Shown here in pieces: positions 9,801-18,838 of a stretch of 64,000 nucleotides of DNA. Origin of the DNA: Desertivirga arenae. Its GTDB lineage: Bacteria; Bacteroidota; Bacteroidia; Sphingobacteriales; Sphingobacteriaceae. The DNA lies in assembly GCF_017355785.1 (NCBI RefSeq), contig NZ_JAFEWE010000002.1, positions 46,618 to 110,617 of the forward strand, in the 5' to 3' direction. Under the pieces are notes generated by a model. The model was not told the origin of the DNA. It searched no databases and was given only the letters and a program-made list of their open reading frames with translations. The translations under genes and the position numbers were made by a program. Each line of letters begins with the position of its first letter. The first letter of the stretch is position 1.

Positions 9801-10727
9801 CTACAAAGCTTCAATTTCAAGAATATTTCCAGGAGTTTTTGTTCCCTCATTGGAAACAAACAAACTTGCATCTGGCCTGAAGATAATGCCTTCAGGCTGA
9901 TTAAAGTCAGACTTATTTAACTTTCTGAGATCTTTAATATTACCATTCTTATCCATTATAAGAAGTTTCGGCTTAGTGCCTTCGGTGATGTAAATGTCAC
10001 CCGTTTGAGGATGGATAGCAATGGCTGAAGGAGCAATAACGGATTCCTGCTTCTTCGCTTTCACTTTTTCAAAAACAGGATGGTCAAAATTGATTTTATA
10101 GGTTGGTTCCTTAGCCATCTTAAAGCTTTTTAGATCGAAACTATAAATACCCTTATAGCCAACATCACTTCCTTCAGACCCTTTTACCGCTACTAATAGG
10201 CGATTATTCTTACTATCATAACACATTGCTTCGGTATCGTGCTTTACTGTAAGATGGGTTTTGTGAAGTACAGTCTCCGGCTTTCCCGACAAATAATTTT
10301 TGACTTCGAATATCTGTCCGTCCGCTCTCAACACATAGGCTGTTTGATTAACGATCGCCAAACCTTCATAATCACCTGTCCCTGCAAAAGGAATTTCTTT
10401 TTCTACTTTCTTTGTTGAAGTATTGTAAATGAAGATCTTGCCTATTTCATCCTGAACGCATCCAAACCTATCTCTATCAATATAGGTAAGCGCTGATATT
10501 TCCTTTAAAACATCTGGCATATCCCATTTTTGCCTTATAACAATACCTTCAGAGGGCTCATCGTCTTTGCTCTTGTCTTTCTTTTTCTTTTTGTCCTTTT
10601 TGCTTTCTTTCCCCTCTTCGGTCTGAGCTGACACCGAACTTCCAGAAAAGGCTCCCATACTTCGTACAACGAATGCGCCGATTACTACTGTTATAATAAA
10701 TGCTGATATAATAAATGCTTGTTTCAT
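9801..10727 (-). CDS. SdiA-regulated-like beta-propeller protein
   Basis: Predicted membrane-anchored or exported beta-propeller of 308 residues, similar to the SdiA-regulated/YjiK and SMP-30/NHL-like groups. It has an N-terminal hydrophobic segment (residues 4-24), a very lysine- and aspartate-rich linker (EGKESKKDKKKKKDKSKDD), and then propeller repeats such as EISALTYIDRDRFGCVQDE, GDYEGLAIV, DTEAMCYDSKNNRLLVAVKG and APSAIAIHPQTGDIYITEG. The repeated E-x-hydrophobic blades and lack of enzymatic motifs do not reveal a substrate; phytase-like or esterase-like activities have been suggested for relatives. It is a single gene with its own terminator downstream. Confidence 0.75.
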   Translation of the reverse strand: MKQAFIISAFIITVVIGAFVVRSMGAFSGSSVSAQTEEGKESKKDKKKKKDKSKDDEPSEGIVIRQKWDMPDVLKEISALTYIDRDRFGCVQDEIGKIFIYNTSTKKVEKEIPFAGTGDYEGLAIVNQTAYVLRADGQIFEVKNYLSGKPETVLHKTHLTVKHDTEAMCYDSKNNRLLVAVKGSEGSDVGYKGIYSFDLKSFKMAKEPTYKINFDHPVFEKVKAKKQESVIAPSAIAIHPQTGDIYITEGTKPKLLIMDKNGNIKDLRKLNKSDFNQPEGIIFRPDASLFVSNEGTKTPGNILEIEAL

Positions 10728-10846
10728 AATTTTAAATCCTGCTTATCCCTAAAGAATAAGATCCTATAAAATAACTCAGTTTCAGGTCTCAGGTTTTCTC
10801 TTTTTTGGGATAACTCACACCTCTTCAATTTATATCTTTACAAATT

Positions 10847-11629
10847 ATGCATCTTCAAGTCCATAAAATCTTTCCCGAACTTCAGCAATATATTAAACTA
10901 ATATGTTCAATGGAGTGCGAAGGAGATGCAGACAATCAAGGCATCCTTGTACTTCCGGACGCATGTGTGGAACTTTTTATCAATTACACCAGTACCCCTA
11001 TTGCAATAATAGATCGGAAGGTTTTTAATTCCAGTATTGTTAACTCACGCATGAGTAAGCCTAATAATGTAAAGATGCGCAAAGGCTCGGGCTGTATTGC
11101 TGTTTGCTTTTATCCAGGAATGGCCTATAAGTTTTTCCATCTGCCTATGCATACGATAACTGATCAAACAGTAGAATTATCAGAGCTTTGGAAACATCAC
11201 ATGAATGAGCTGGAAGATCAACTTCTGAATCAGATTAACAATGAAGACCGAGCTACAGTAATTCAAGAATTCCTATTAAAGGAACTGGAGAAATGTGAAG
11301 GAGATAATCATATTGATCTATCCTTAATATTAAATGTAGCCTCCACTCAACTGCTGTCTGTAAAGCAAGTAAGCGAAGCGATGGGTATTACACAACGTCA
11401 TTTATCGAGAAAATTTCAGGAAATTATAGGCTTATCTCCAAAAGAATACTTCCGCGTCAACAGGTTTCTCTACTCTTTGCACTATTATAAACAGTATCCT
11501 TCAAATCAACTTACAAGAGTAGCGCACGAAAGCGGTTATTACGATCAATCGCACTTCATACGAGATTGCAAAGAGTTTAGCGGAGTATCACCAAAGGAAC
11601 TATTTTCCTCTTCCCATATATTATATTAA
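10847..11629 (+). CDS. AraC family transcriptional regulator
   Basis: A 260-residue regulator. The N-terminal half (residues 1-150) resembles the DUF6597-type sensor domain common in Bacteroidota AraC proteins (DACVELFINY near residue 38). The C-terminal half carries the two helix-turn-helix motifs of AraC/XylS (LLSVKQVSEAMGITQRHLSR and VAHESGYYDQSHFIRDCKEF). The DHFR-like gene follows 61 bp downstream on the same strand and may be its target, though that is inference. The inducer is unknown. Confidence 0.9.
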   Translation: MHLQVHKIFPELQQYIKLICSMECEGDADNQGILVLPDACVELFINYTSTPIAIIDRKVFNSSIVNSRMSKPNNVKMRKGSGCIAVCFYPGMAYKFFHLPMHTITDQTVELSELWKHHMNELEDQLLNQINNEDRATVIQEFLLKELEKCEGDNHIDLSLILNVASTQLLSVKQVSEAMGITQRHLSRKFQEIIGLSPKEYFRVNRFLYSLHYYKQYPSNQLTRVAHESGYYDQSHFIRDCKEFSGVSPKELFSSSHILY

Positions 11630-11690
11630 TGTCCGTTTTATACAATTCAAATTTGTTGGAGCTATGCAAATTGCATGAAAATTAATACAA

Positions 11691-12224
11691 ATGAGAAAAG
11701 TAATTTTAGGATTAGCAGTTAGCCTTGACGGCTATATAGAAGGGCCTAATGGTGAATATGACTGGTGCTTTACAGACCAGGATTATGGACTTGACGAATT
11801 TTTTGCAGGAATCGATGCCCTCTTCATGGGTAGGAAAAGTTATGAAATGGCTCTGCAATATGCGGAAGCAAACGGAGGAGAGTTAGTTCCAGGGATGCCT
11901 CCTGTAAAGGAGTATATTTTTTCAAACACCTTACAAAGTGTGAAAAAGGGAGCAGTGCTTATATCAGGAGATAGTATAAAAGAAATTCAAAAAATAAAAG
12001 AACAGCCGGGTAAAGACATTTGGCTTTTCGGCGGAGCATCGCTTACGGATTGGCTAATGCAGGGAGGTCTGATAGATGAACTTTGGCTTTCTATTCATCC
12101 TATCCTTCTCGGTAGTGGCAAATTATTGTTCCGGGAGCTGGATCAGCGTATTCACCTCACTCTACTGGAAAGTAAAACATATGAGACCGGGCTCGTATCA
12201 TTAAAATATAGTATCAGCAAATAA
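11691..12224 (+). CDS. Dihydrofolate reductase family protein (RibD C-terminal fold)
   Basis: A 177-residue single-domain protein of the RibD C-terminal/DHFR fold, like Bacillus YwjB and YyaP. It begins MRKVILGLAVSLDGYIEGPN, contains DALFMGRKSYEMAL and the nucleotide-binding DIWLFGGASLTDWLMQGGLI, and ends with a strand-rich tail. Such proteins are probably NADPH-dependent reductases, but their substrates are mostly unknown and true folate reduction is not implied. It lies between an AraC gene and a DinB gene on the same strand. Confidence 0.85.
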   Translation: MRKVILGLAVSLDGYIEGPNGEYDWCFTDQDYGLDEFFAGIDALFMGRKSYEMALQYAEANGGELVPGMPPVKEYIFSNTLQSVKKGAVLISGDSIKEIQKIKEQPGKDIWLFGGASLTDWLMQGGLIDELWLSIHPILLGSGKLLFRELDQRIHLTLLESKTYETGLVSLKYSISK

Positions 12225-12329
12225 ATGATAAATGAATGGTCCATCTTGATTATTCAAGCAGCCTGTCTTACTAGCGAACGGGAAACTTTTCAGACTTCCA
12301 GAGGTTTTTATATCTTAAAAAAACACGTC

Positions 12330-12836
12330 ATGATACTACAATCTTTGATTGCTGAATTTGAACATGAAGTAAACAGCACAAGAAAGTTGCTGCAGGCTAT
12401 TCCAGAAAAAAATGTTGATTTTAAACCCTCGGAGATTTCGTGGACCATGGGTGAATTAGCACAGCATATCGCCACCATTTACTACTGGTATGTTGGTACC
12501 CTCACCCAGGATGTCTATGATATTGCTGCTGATGATCTGGAACGAGCAGATCCAGGAAACATTCAAGCTACGCTCGACCTTTTTGAAAGCAACGTAGCGA
12601 AAGCCCGGACTGCCCTGCAAGCCACAACAGAAGAAAGCCTGCAATCAATGTGGACAATGAAAGTCGGTGACCGAACTGTTCTGGGACCAATGCCGAGGGG
12701 CGCGGTAGCACGTGGCTTCCTGTTCAATCACCTTTATCATCACCGGGGAGAAATGATCGTTTACCTTCGGGCAAGTGGAAATAAAGCTCCCGGTCTTTAT
12801 GGTCCTACCTACGAGGAATCAGTTGGCAAATTTTAA
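12330..12836 (+). CDS. DinB family protein
   Basis: A 168-residue four-helix DinB/YfiT-like protein, a family of putative metal-dependent enzymes of mostly unknown substrate, some of them thiol transferases. Metal-ligand histidines appear in MGELAQHIATIYYW and in FLFNHLYHHRGEMIVYLR. The open frame extends back to an ATG at 12225 that abuts the previous stop, but the first 35 residues of that form (MINEWSILIIQAACL...) are unlike the family. The ATG at 12330 gives the usual length and is chosen here. Its stop codon lies inside the palindromic terminator at 12821-12848. Confidence 0.85.
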   Translation: MILQSLIAEFEHEVNSTRKLLQAIPEKNVDFKPSEISWTMGELAQHIATIYYWYVGTLTQDVYDIAADDLERADPGNIQATLDLFESNVAKARTALQATTEESLQSMWTMKVGDRTVLGPMPRGAVARGFLFNHLYHHRGEMIVYLRASGNKAPGLYGPTYEESVGKF

Positions 12837-12848
12837 AATTTGCCAACT
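12821..12848. terminator. Perfect 28-bp palindrome, likely bidirectional terminator
   Basis: AGTTGGCAAATTTT followed directly by AAAATTTGCCAACT forms a perfect 14-base inverted repeat between the convergent DinB and TolC-like genes. It includes the DinB stop codon and ends 4 bases before the TolC-like stop. The T-rich centre would leave a small loop and A/U flanks in both directions. Confidence 0.7.
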
Positions 12849-12852
12849 GCGC

Positions 12853-14259
12853 TTACTCAGTTACGTCAAGATCATTCACCAACCATTTGAGACTTTGGAT
12901 CACCTTTATACGTTTACTGTATAGGTCATACAGTTTCTCCTGAGTTTCCAGCACTTTTTGCTCGCGACTGTTTATCATGAAGATGGAACTGTCGCCATAC
13001 CTGAATTTCATTTCTTCACCTTGTAAAAGCTGCTGATTACTTTTCTGTATCGTCGTATTAGATGCAAGCAGGTTATTAAGCGTCGAGTATTCGTTTACGT
13101 AGTTATTCCATTTAACAGCAACTGTGTTCTGCTTATCAGAAAGAGAGTACTCAGCTTCCCGAATCTTTAATCTGCTTAAACTATAAGCAGCTCTCTGCTT
13201 CGTGAAAGTTAAAGGCAAAGCTACAGTGAAGCCAATTTTCTGATTATTGGCAAAGTAGTCGGGATCCAGATTACTAACAGGATTAAAACCCTTATTCAAC
13301 ACACCTAGATTTACATTTAATTCCGGCTTCACCTCTTCCAGTTTCAACCTCCGTTCTATATCCAGCTGTTCGATCTTCAATCTTGACAATTGTACGTCCA
13401 GGCTCCTTTGAAGCACCTGATTCACCTCCCTGCGAAGGAGATCCTCAGGTGCCTTCTCATAAATAAGTGCGGTATCAGGATAGACTGCCAGCTTTTGCGG
13501 ATCTACAGGAGCAAGGTTTTCTACCCATAAATAGGAAGCTAATTCATTATGCTTATTGGCCAGTGCCAAAGTGTACTCTGCGAGCTTTTGCTCCCTTGAT
13601 TGCAGCAGAACAGAGGCCTCAATAGTATCGATGGCAGGTTTATCACCATTCTTAAACAACGTTTTTGTTCCTTCCAGTCTTACTTGTGCAAGCTTAACTG
13701 CCTCCTCATACACCCTCCTGTTCAGCCAGGCATTCATCCATTCAGTATAGACCTGAGATGCAGAAATAAATAAATTATTCAGAATCTGCTGCTGCTCAGC
13801 CTTCGCTTGTTTACCAAATACAGCTGCCTGCTTTAAAGCTGCGCGGCGTTCGTCAAGGAACAGACCCTTACCAAGGGGAACAGATAACCCAAAATAACTT
13901 AATCCTTCCTCGGGCACCTTATTTTCCGGGTTCACATAATTCCCTTTATATTGAGTATGGTTTGCTTTTAAATCAATACCATACCAAAGAGGCAGCTTCA
14001 CCTCAGGGATTACATAATTATAATATTCCTTACCATCGTATGTTTTCTGGCCACCGTTGACCTCTATTTTCGGATCGAAACCTCCCAGGGCCTGACGCCT
14101 TTGCAAAAAAGCGCGTTGGGTATTTAATCCAGCCTGCAGTGCCACGGGGTGATATTCTTTTATCAGGCTAAGATACTCGGTCATCGAAAGTTTTCGTTCC
14201 TGCCCCTGTAAAAGCTTCCCGAAAGAACAAATCAAAATAATTAAAGCGATCTTTTTCAT
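12853..14259 (-). CDS. TolC-like outer membrane efflux protein
   Basis: Outer-membrane channel component of a tripartite export system, 468 residues, the usual size. A signal peptide covers about residues 1-19 (KKIALIILICSFGKLLQGQ). Two long helical repeats follow, each with the alanine-, leucine- and glutamine-rich heptads of the outer membrane efflux family (RRAALKQAAVFGKQAKAEQQ; RAAYSLSRLKIREAEYSL). It is the last gene of an operon: the HlyD-like gene ends two bases before this ATG. The cargo is not known; none is encoded in the operon. Confidence 0.9.
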   Translation of the reverse strand: MKKIALIILICSFGKLLQGQERKLSMTEYLSLIKEYHPVALQAGLNTQRAFLQRRQALGGFDPKIEVNGGQKTYDGKEYYNYVIPEVKLPLWYGIDLKANHTQYKGNYVNPENKVPEEGLSYFGLSVPLGKGLFLDERRAALKQAAVFGKQAKAEQQQILNNLFISASQVYTEWMNAWLNRRVYEEAVKLAQVRLEGTKTLFKNGDKPAIDTIEASVLLQSREQKLAEYTLALANKHNELASYLWVENLAPVDPQKLAVYPDTALIYEKAPEDLLRREVNQVLQRSLDVQLSRLKIEQLDIERRLKLEEVKPELNVNLGVLNKGFNPVSNLDPDYFANNQKIGFTVALPLTFTKQRAAYSLSRLKIREAEYSLSDKQNTVAVKWNNYVNEYSTLNNLLASNTTIQKSNQQLLQGEEMKFRYGDSSIFMINSREQKVLETQEKLYDLYSKRIKVIQSLKWLVNDLDVTE

Positions 14260-14261
14260 CT

Positions 14262-15599
14262 CTACTTTTTTGAATCCTTCTTAGGCTTTTCAACTTTATA
14301 GAAATCTGCAGGGAATCCATTCAACTGCCGCCATAGCTCGTACCAAACAGGAACATTATTTAAAAGGGCTATGGCCTGACAGCCAGTTCCAAACTGTAGA
14401 TTCTTTGGCCAGGGCTTTTCGCCTTCCATCTGACTTATCCAAACCCGGAACTTTCCATTTTCTCCTATACTATTATCAACCGCAGCAATTTCACCGGAGA
14501 AAACTCCATAAGAGGCCTGTGGCCATCCTGAAAACACTATTGCCGGAAACCCGTCAAACTGGATCCTGACTAGCTGTCCTTTTGATAAAAGCGGAAGATC
14601 ATTAGGACTTACATACATCTCTACTGCACGATCAAAGTTTTGAGGAACAATACTTAAAAGTTTTTCTCCGTCTTTCACAATCTCGCCGATCCCTGCCTTA
14701 ACGTTCTGTACTACCTGGCCACTCTGAGGAGCTAATATGTAGTGAAATCCCCGACGGGTCCTGTAATTGTGCAGCTGATTCTGAAGCTTTGATACTTCTG
14801 CTTGTCCGGTAGCAGCCTGAGATAAAGCTGAAAACTTTTCACCGGAAACCTTCGACATCTTCTCGGCGTAATCCTGTTTCACGGAAGAAAGCTCAAGCTG
14901 GATATTCAAAAGTTCGTTCCGACTGTTGTAATACTTATTTTCAGCACTCATTTTCTTTGCCAGGGCATCCTGGTAATACTGCTGGCGTTGCTCGTATTCA
15001 GTAAGCGATTTCAACCCTGCAGTATAAAGCTCTTTCTGCCTCTTAAGCTGCTCATCAGAAATCTTTAACTGGCTATTTGCAGCAATCATTGCCATACTAT
15101 CTGTCTTAACTTGCAAGGTATATTGCTTCAACTTATTTCTCAACTGCTCCGTCTTCAGCGAGAGGGCTTGTTGTAAAGCCGTCATTTGCGATTCTGTAGT
15201 TCCAGCCTTTCCACTATAGTACTTCATAGCTTCTGTCTTGGCTTGCAGCTGTTCGGCAGTACGATCAGCTAACTGAGGATCCAGGTAATCGTCTTTTACT
15301 TCTGCTAATTGCAGCAGTGTATCACCTTCTTTTACCATAGCTCCATCTCTTACATACCATTTCAGGATCCGGCCCGGAATAATGGTATTAACTTCCTGTG
15401 TACGCTGTTGCGGATCAATCGAAGATACCTCTCCCCTGGATTTAATGTTCTGCGTCCACGGCAGGAACAGGGCCAGAATAAGAATAATGACAATAATAAT
15501 TGGCCATTTTTTATTAGAATGATGTTTACCCAGCATTGCCTTCCGGAACGACTCGTACTGCATCAGTTTCTTGTTGTCTATATTTTTCTCTAAGAACAT
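14262..15599 (-). CDS. HlyD family secretion protein (membrane fusion protein)
   Basis: Periplasmic adaptor that joins the inner-membrane ABC transporter to the TolC-like channel. It has 445 residues. A short cytoplasmic N-terminus precedes one membrane segment near residues 33-50 (PIIIVIILILALFLPW). Next come the first half of a biotinyl-lipoyl-like domain (IIPGRILKWYVRDGAMVKEG), a long alpha-helical hairpin (about 120-290), the second lipoyl half (ILAPQSGQVVQNVKAGIGE) and a beta-barrel domain. It is the middle gene of a three-gene operon, 13 bp after the ABC gene. Confidence 0.92.
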   Translation of the reverse strand: MFLEKNIDNKKLMQYESFRKAMLGKHHSNKKWPIIIVIILILALFLPWTQNIKSRGEVSSIDPQQRTQEVNTIIPGRILKWYVRDGAMVKEGDTLLQLAEVKDDYLDPQLADRTAEQLQAKTEAMKYYSGKAGTTESQMTALQQALSLKTEQLRNKLKQYTLQVKTDSMAMIAANSQLKISDEQLKRQKELYTAGLKSLTEYEQRQQYYQDALAKKMSAENKYYNSRNELLNIQLELSSVKQDYAEKMSKVSGEKFSALSQAATGQAEVSKLQNQLHNYRTRRGFHYILAPQSGQVVQNVKAGIGEIVKDGEKLLSIVPQNFDRAVEMYVSPNDLPLLSKGQLVRIQFDGFPAIVFSGWPQASYGVFSGEIAAVDNSIGENGKFRVWISQMEGEKPWPKNLQFGTGCQAIALLNNVPVWYELWRQLNGFPADFYKVEKPKKDSKK

Positions 15600-15612
15600 C
15601 GCTTTCCTTTAT

Positions 15613-17265
15613 CTAATTAAGAGATATCACCTTATCACACTTCGAACAAAGCTCCTCATTTTCTGTCACCACCAGCAGGCTAAAGCTCTTGTCGTCAATT
15701 AACTTATTAATGATTTTAGTCCTGTATTCCGGTTCAATACTTTGCCAGCCATTTTCAAGGATAAGCAAAGAAGGCCTGTTTAAAAAACAACGAGCCATCA
15801 GGATCTTGGACACGATGCTGTTTGAAAGCCTTTGCCCCATGGGGTCTAACTGCACCTGATAACCGTCTTTATGACTTTCTACAAATTCCCTCAATCCTAC
15901 CAGTTCACAAACTTCTACAATTTGAGGCAAAGAGATGTCTGCATTACCAATGGTTAAGTTATCAATCAGGGTTCCACCAAACAGTTCTTCCTGGGCAAAG
16001 AAAACAGCCACTCTCTTCCTCCAATGCTCTACCGGAATATTTTTAAGAGGAATACCATTCACAATGATGGATCCGGTAAACTCAGGATATAAGCCTGCCA
16101 GGATCCTTAAAAGAGTAGTTTTACCTACCCCCTGCTTTCCTGCAACCCGCACTTTTTCACCTGGGGCAATATCAAAAGACAGATTATCGAAAATTGGATT
16201 GGAGCCTGGATATGCGAAACGGAGATTACGCACAGCAACGTTTAAAGGTTTACCAAGAATACTGTCTAGTCCCTGTTCCAATTCACGCTCCTGTTCATGT
16301 GGCTTTTGCAAAACCTTATCCAGCTTTTCGATAGAGGTTAAAATATCATATACCGTTTCAAGGCTAACTATTAGTTTCTCAACGGAGTTCAGTATCACAA
16401 TGATAATGATCTCGGCTGCTACAAACTGCCCCAGGTTTATTTGCTGTTGGGTTAAAAGGAATGCCCCCATAATAAGCATTGAGGCTGTTATAAGAACCTT
16501 AAAGGCTATTAAAACCTTGTATTGCATTAAAAGTATTTTGAAATGAGCCGTTCTGGCATCAAGGTAACCTGCTGTTAACTTATCCGTTCTCCGAAGGTGT
16601 AATTCGCTATGGGAGAACTTAAAAGTTTTAATAGTTCTGGATATCTCCTCCAGCCAATGAGCTACCTCATATTTATAATCGCTCTCCTGCAAGCTTGTTT
16701 TAAAGCCTCTGCCACTACTAAAATAAAATAACAGATAGACGATCAGGATTAAAATAAGACCAAAGGCAATAAAGATGGGATGATAAAAACTTAGTAATGT
16801 TAAGCCAAAAACGATCTGAATAGTGGCGGCAGGAAAATCTAGTAAAAGCTTAGACAAGCCTTTCTGTAAGCTTGCCGTATCAAAGAAACGGTTAACTAGT
16901 TCGGGAAGGTAATAGCTGTCTACACTAAGCAAATCAATTTTCGGTATCCGGTTCGCATAGGCAAAAGTTAAACGGGCAAAGATGCGTTGCTGGATACTCT
17001 CAGTTACCCTCATCTGAAAAATCTGAAACACTCCTGCGAGTAAAACACCCCCTACAACAAATGATATCAACACTACTAAAGAAGCTGTGATAATACCCCC
17101 AAAAAGCAAACCGATGATTGCCTGGATGCCGAGGGGCAAAGACAATTGAATAAGTCCCCCTAATGTTGCAAATAAATAGATCCTGCTAACTTCTTTTCTT
17201 TCAAGGCTGATAAGCTGAAGTAACTTCGCGCCTGCAGCTCTTATAGATATATTCTGTTCTGCCAT
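15613..17265 (-). CDS. ABC exporter half-transporter with degenerate ATPase motifs
   Basis: A 550-residue fused membrane/ATP-binding exporter subunit, without an N-terminal peptidase domain. Residues 1-310 hold about six membrane helices; residues 335-550 are the nucleotide-binding domain. Walker A is intact (VAGKQGVGKTTLLRILAG). The rest of the catalytic set is eroded: the signature reads RLSNSIVSK instead of LSGGQ-type, Walker B reads LLILENG so the catalytic Asp-Glu pair is Glu-Asn, and the switch His is replaced in VVTENEEL. Similar degenerate exporters paired with HlyD/TolC genes occur in Bacteroidota, so this may be a family trait and not decay. It is the first gene of the export operon, divergent from a LysR gene. 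Confidence 0.88.
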   Translation of the reverse strand: MAEQNISIRAAGAKLLQLISLERKEVSRIYLFATLGGLIQLSLPLGIQAIIGLLFGGIITASLVVLISFVVGGVLLAGVFQIFQMRVTESIQQRIFARLTFAYANRIPKIDLLSVDSYYLPELVNRFFDTASLQKGLSKLLLDFPAATIQIVFGLTLLSFYHPIFIAFGLILILIVYLLFYFSSGRGFKTSLQESDYKYEVAHWLEEISRTIKTFKFSHSELHLRRTDKLTAGYLDARTAHFKILLMQYKVLIAFKVLITASMLIMGAFLLTQQQINLGQFVAAEIIIIVILNSVEKLIVSLETVYDILTSIEKLDKVLQKPHEQERELEQGLDSILGKPLNVAVRNLRFAYPGSNPIFDNLSFDIAPGEKVRVAGKQGVGKTTLLRILAGLYPEFTGSIIVNGIPLKNIPVEHWRKRVAVFFAQEELFGGTLIDNLTIGNADISLPQIVEVCELVGLREFVESHKDGYQVQLDPMGQRLSNSIVSKILMARCFLNRPSLLILENGWQSIEPEYRTKIINKLIDDKSFSLLVVTENEELCSKCDKVISLN

Positions 17266-17355
17266 TAATAAACTACACTTTTAATAGGGTAAATTTACCA
17301 GTGCTATCTCATTTGTTTTTATTTATATTCGCTATGCTATCCATAAAAAGTATTT

Positions 17356-18279
17356 ATGAAGTACACATTACATCAGCTCCAGGTATTTTCCAAAATAGTT
17401 CAGACCCAAAGCGTTACTAAGGCTGCTGAAGAACTTTTTTTAACTCAGCCAGGCGTATCCATTCAGCTGAAGAACTTTCAGGACCAGTTTGATATTCCCT
17501 TAACAGAGGTAATCGGCCGGCAACTGCACATAACCGACTTTGGAAAAGAGATAGCAGAACTAGCCGAGCAGATCCTTACACAGGTGGAAGAGATCGACTA
17601 TCGTACGAGTGCTTATAAGGGTCGATTATACGGGCGACTACGAATAGCAATAGCCTCAACAGGGAAATATGTAATGCCCTACTTCCTTTCCACTTTCATA
17701 CAAGATAAGCCGGCCATAGAACTAAAAATGGACGTAACGAACCGGGCTTCAGTGATCCGGTCGCTGGAGAATAACGAGGCAGATTTTGGCCTTGTATCAG
17801 TACTGCCCGACAAACTTAAAGTACAGGACGAACCTCTCATCGAAAATAAACTCTTCCTGGTAGGGAACAGGGAAAGCGAGATAGATGTAAATCAGAAAAA
17901 CATTAGCTTGCTGGAAGAATTACCCATGATCTACAGGGAGGAAGGTTCAGCGACGAGGCTTGTCATGGAAAATTTTTTGGAGAAGAAAAAAATACGCATG
18001 AAAAAACGGCTTGAACTAACATCGAATGAGGCGGTAAAGCAAGCAGTATTGGCGGGACTGGGATATTCAGTTATGCCGCTTATTGGGATCAGGAATGAAA
18101 TATTGGATGGGGATTTGAAAATCATTCCAGTTCCAGAGCTGCCTATCAGATCCACTTGGCGTCTCATATGGCTCAGGAACAAAAAATTACCACCAGTGGC
18201 ATCAGCCTATCTTGAACATGTTCGAAACCATAAAACAGAAATTATACAGAAACATTTCTCCTGGATTGAAACGCTTTAG
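17356..18279 (+). CDS. LysR family transcriptional regulator
   Basis: A 307-residue LysR-type regulator. The winged helix-turn-helix lies at residues 1-60 (LHQLQVFSKIVQTQSVTKAA, then LTQPGVSIQLKNF). A periplasmic-binding-like effector domain fills residues 90-300, with PMIYREEGSATRLVMENF in its ligand-binding half. It resembles CysB/CbbR-like members, but the effector cannot be read from sequence. It is divergent from the ABC/HlyD/TolC operon with 90 bp between start codons, the usual arrangement for a LysR protein and its target. A strong terminator follows. Confidence 0.9.
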   Translation: MKYTLHQLQVFSKIVQTQSVTKAAEELFLTQPGVSIQLKNFQDQFDIPLTEVIGRQLHITDFGKEIAELAEQILTQVEEIDYRTSAYKGRLYGRLRIAIASTGKYVMPYFLSTFIQDKPAIELKMDVTNRASVIRSLENNEADFGLVSVLPDKLKVQDEPLIENKLFLVGNRESEIDVNQKNISLLEELPMIYREEGSATRLVMENFLEKKKIRMKKRLELTSNEAVKQAVLAGLGYSVMPLIGIRNEILDGDLKIIPVPELPIRSTWRLIWLRNKKLPPVASAYLEHVRNHKTEIIQKHFSWIETL

Positions 18280-18380
18280 AAATAACTCCTCATAAGCAGG
18301 TACAAAAAAATTAATCGGACTCTTGACAAACAAATTTTCGGCTATTATTTTTGTCTCAAATTGTGATAAGGTTTAGGTTA

Positions 18381-18417
18381 CTCTTCAGGGTTCCCATAAC
18401 CCTGAGGAGTTTTTTTA
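18381..18417 (+). terminator. Intrinsic terminator of the LysR gene
   Basis: CTCTTCAGGGTT (18381-18392) pairs with AACCCTGAGGAG (18398-18409), a 12-pair stem with one G/U, closed by five bases and followed by a run of T. It overlaps the stop codon of the convergent OsmC gene. Confidence 0.88.
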
Positions 18418-18828
18418 GTGTTTTTCGTTTATTATTTCTATTGGTTGTGTCAATAGCTTTTCTACGGGACAGGCTTCAGCAATTTTATACATCCGGGATC
18501 TTTGTTCATCCGTAAGATTTCCAGTTATCTCCAACTTACAGAAAAAAGAATTTACAACAAACGAAGGATCTTCCGTTTTTCTAAGTTTCACTTCTACTCT
18601 GATAGATTCAACATTCCAACCCTTTCGCCTTGCATACATTCTAAGCGTAATAGCTTTACAAGAAGCAAGAGAAGCACATAGATAGTCTATGGGTGAAGGA
18701 GCTTCATCCTGCCCGCCAACCTCTTCCGGTTCGTCAGCAATAAAGAAATGATTACCTGCAACAATATCAGTTTCATAGATTTCACCTTTATTATCTGCAA
18801 TTGCTGTAGCTATTATTTTTTCATTCAT
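18415..18828 (-). CDS. OsmC family protein
   Basis: A 137-residue OsmC/Ohr-fold protein, a family of thiol-dependent peroxidases that reduce organic hydroperoxides, though many members are uncharacterised. The conserved cysteines are in DYLCASLASCKAITLRMYAR and in IAEACPVEKLL. The open frame reaches back to 18867, but that extension (MKVCSNLWFNFKA) overlaps the upstream lipid kinase gene. The ATG at 18828 gives the usual family length and a 10-bp gap to that gene. The two genes are probably co-transcribed. Confidence 0.88.
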   Translation of the reverse strand: MNEKIIATAIADNKGEIYETDIVAGNHFFIADEPEEVGGQDEAPSPIDYLCASLASCKAITLRMYARRKGWNVESIRVEVKLRKTEDPSFVVNSFFCKLEITGNLTDEQRSRMYKIAEACPVEKLLTQPIEIINEKH

Positions 18829-18838
18829 TGCTTTAAAA

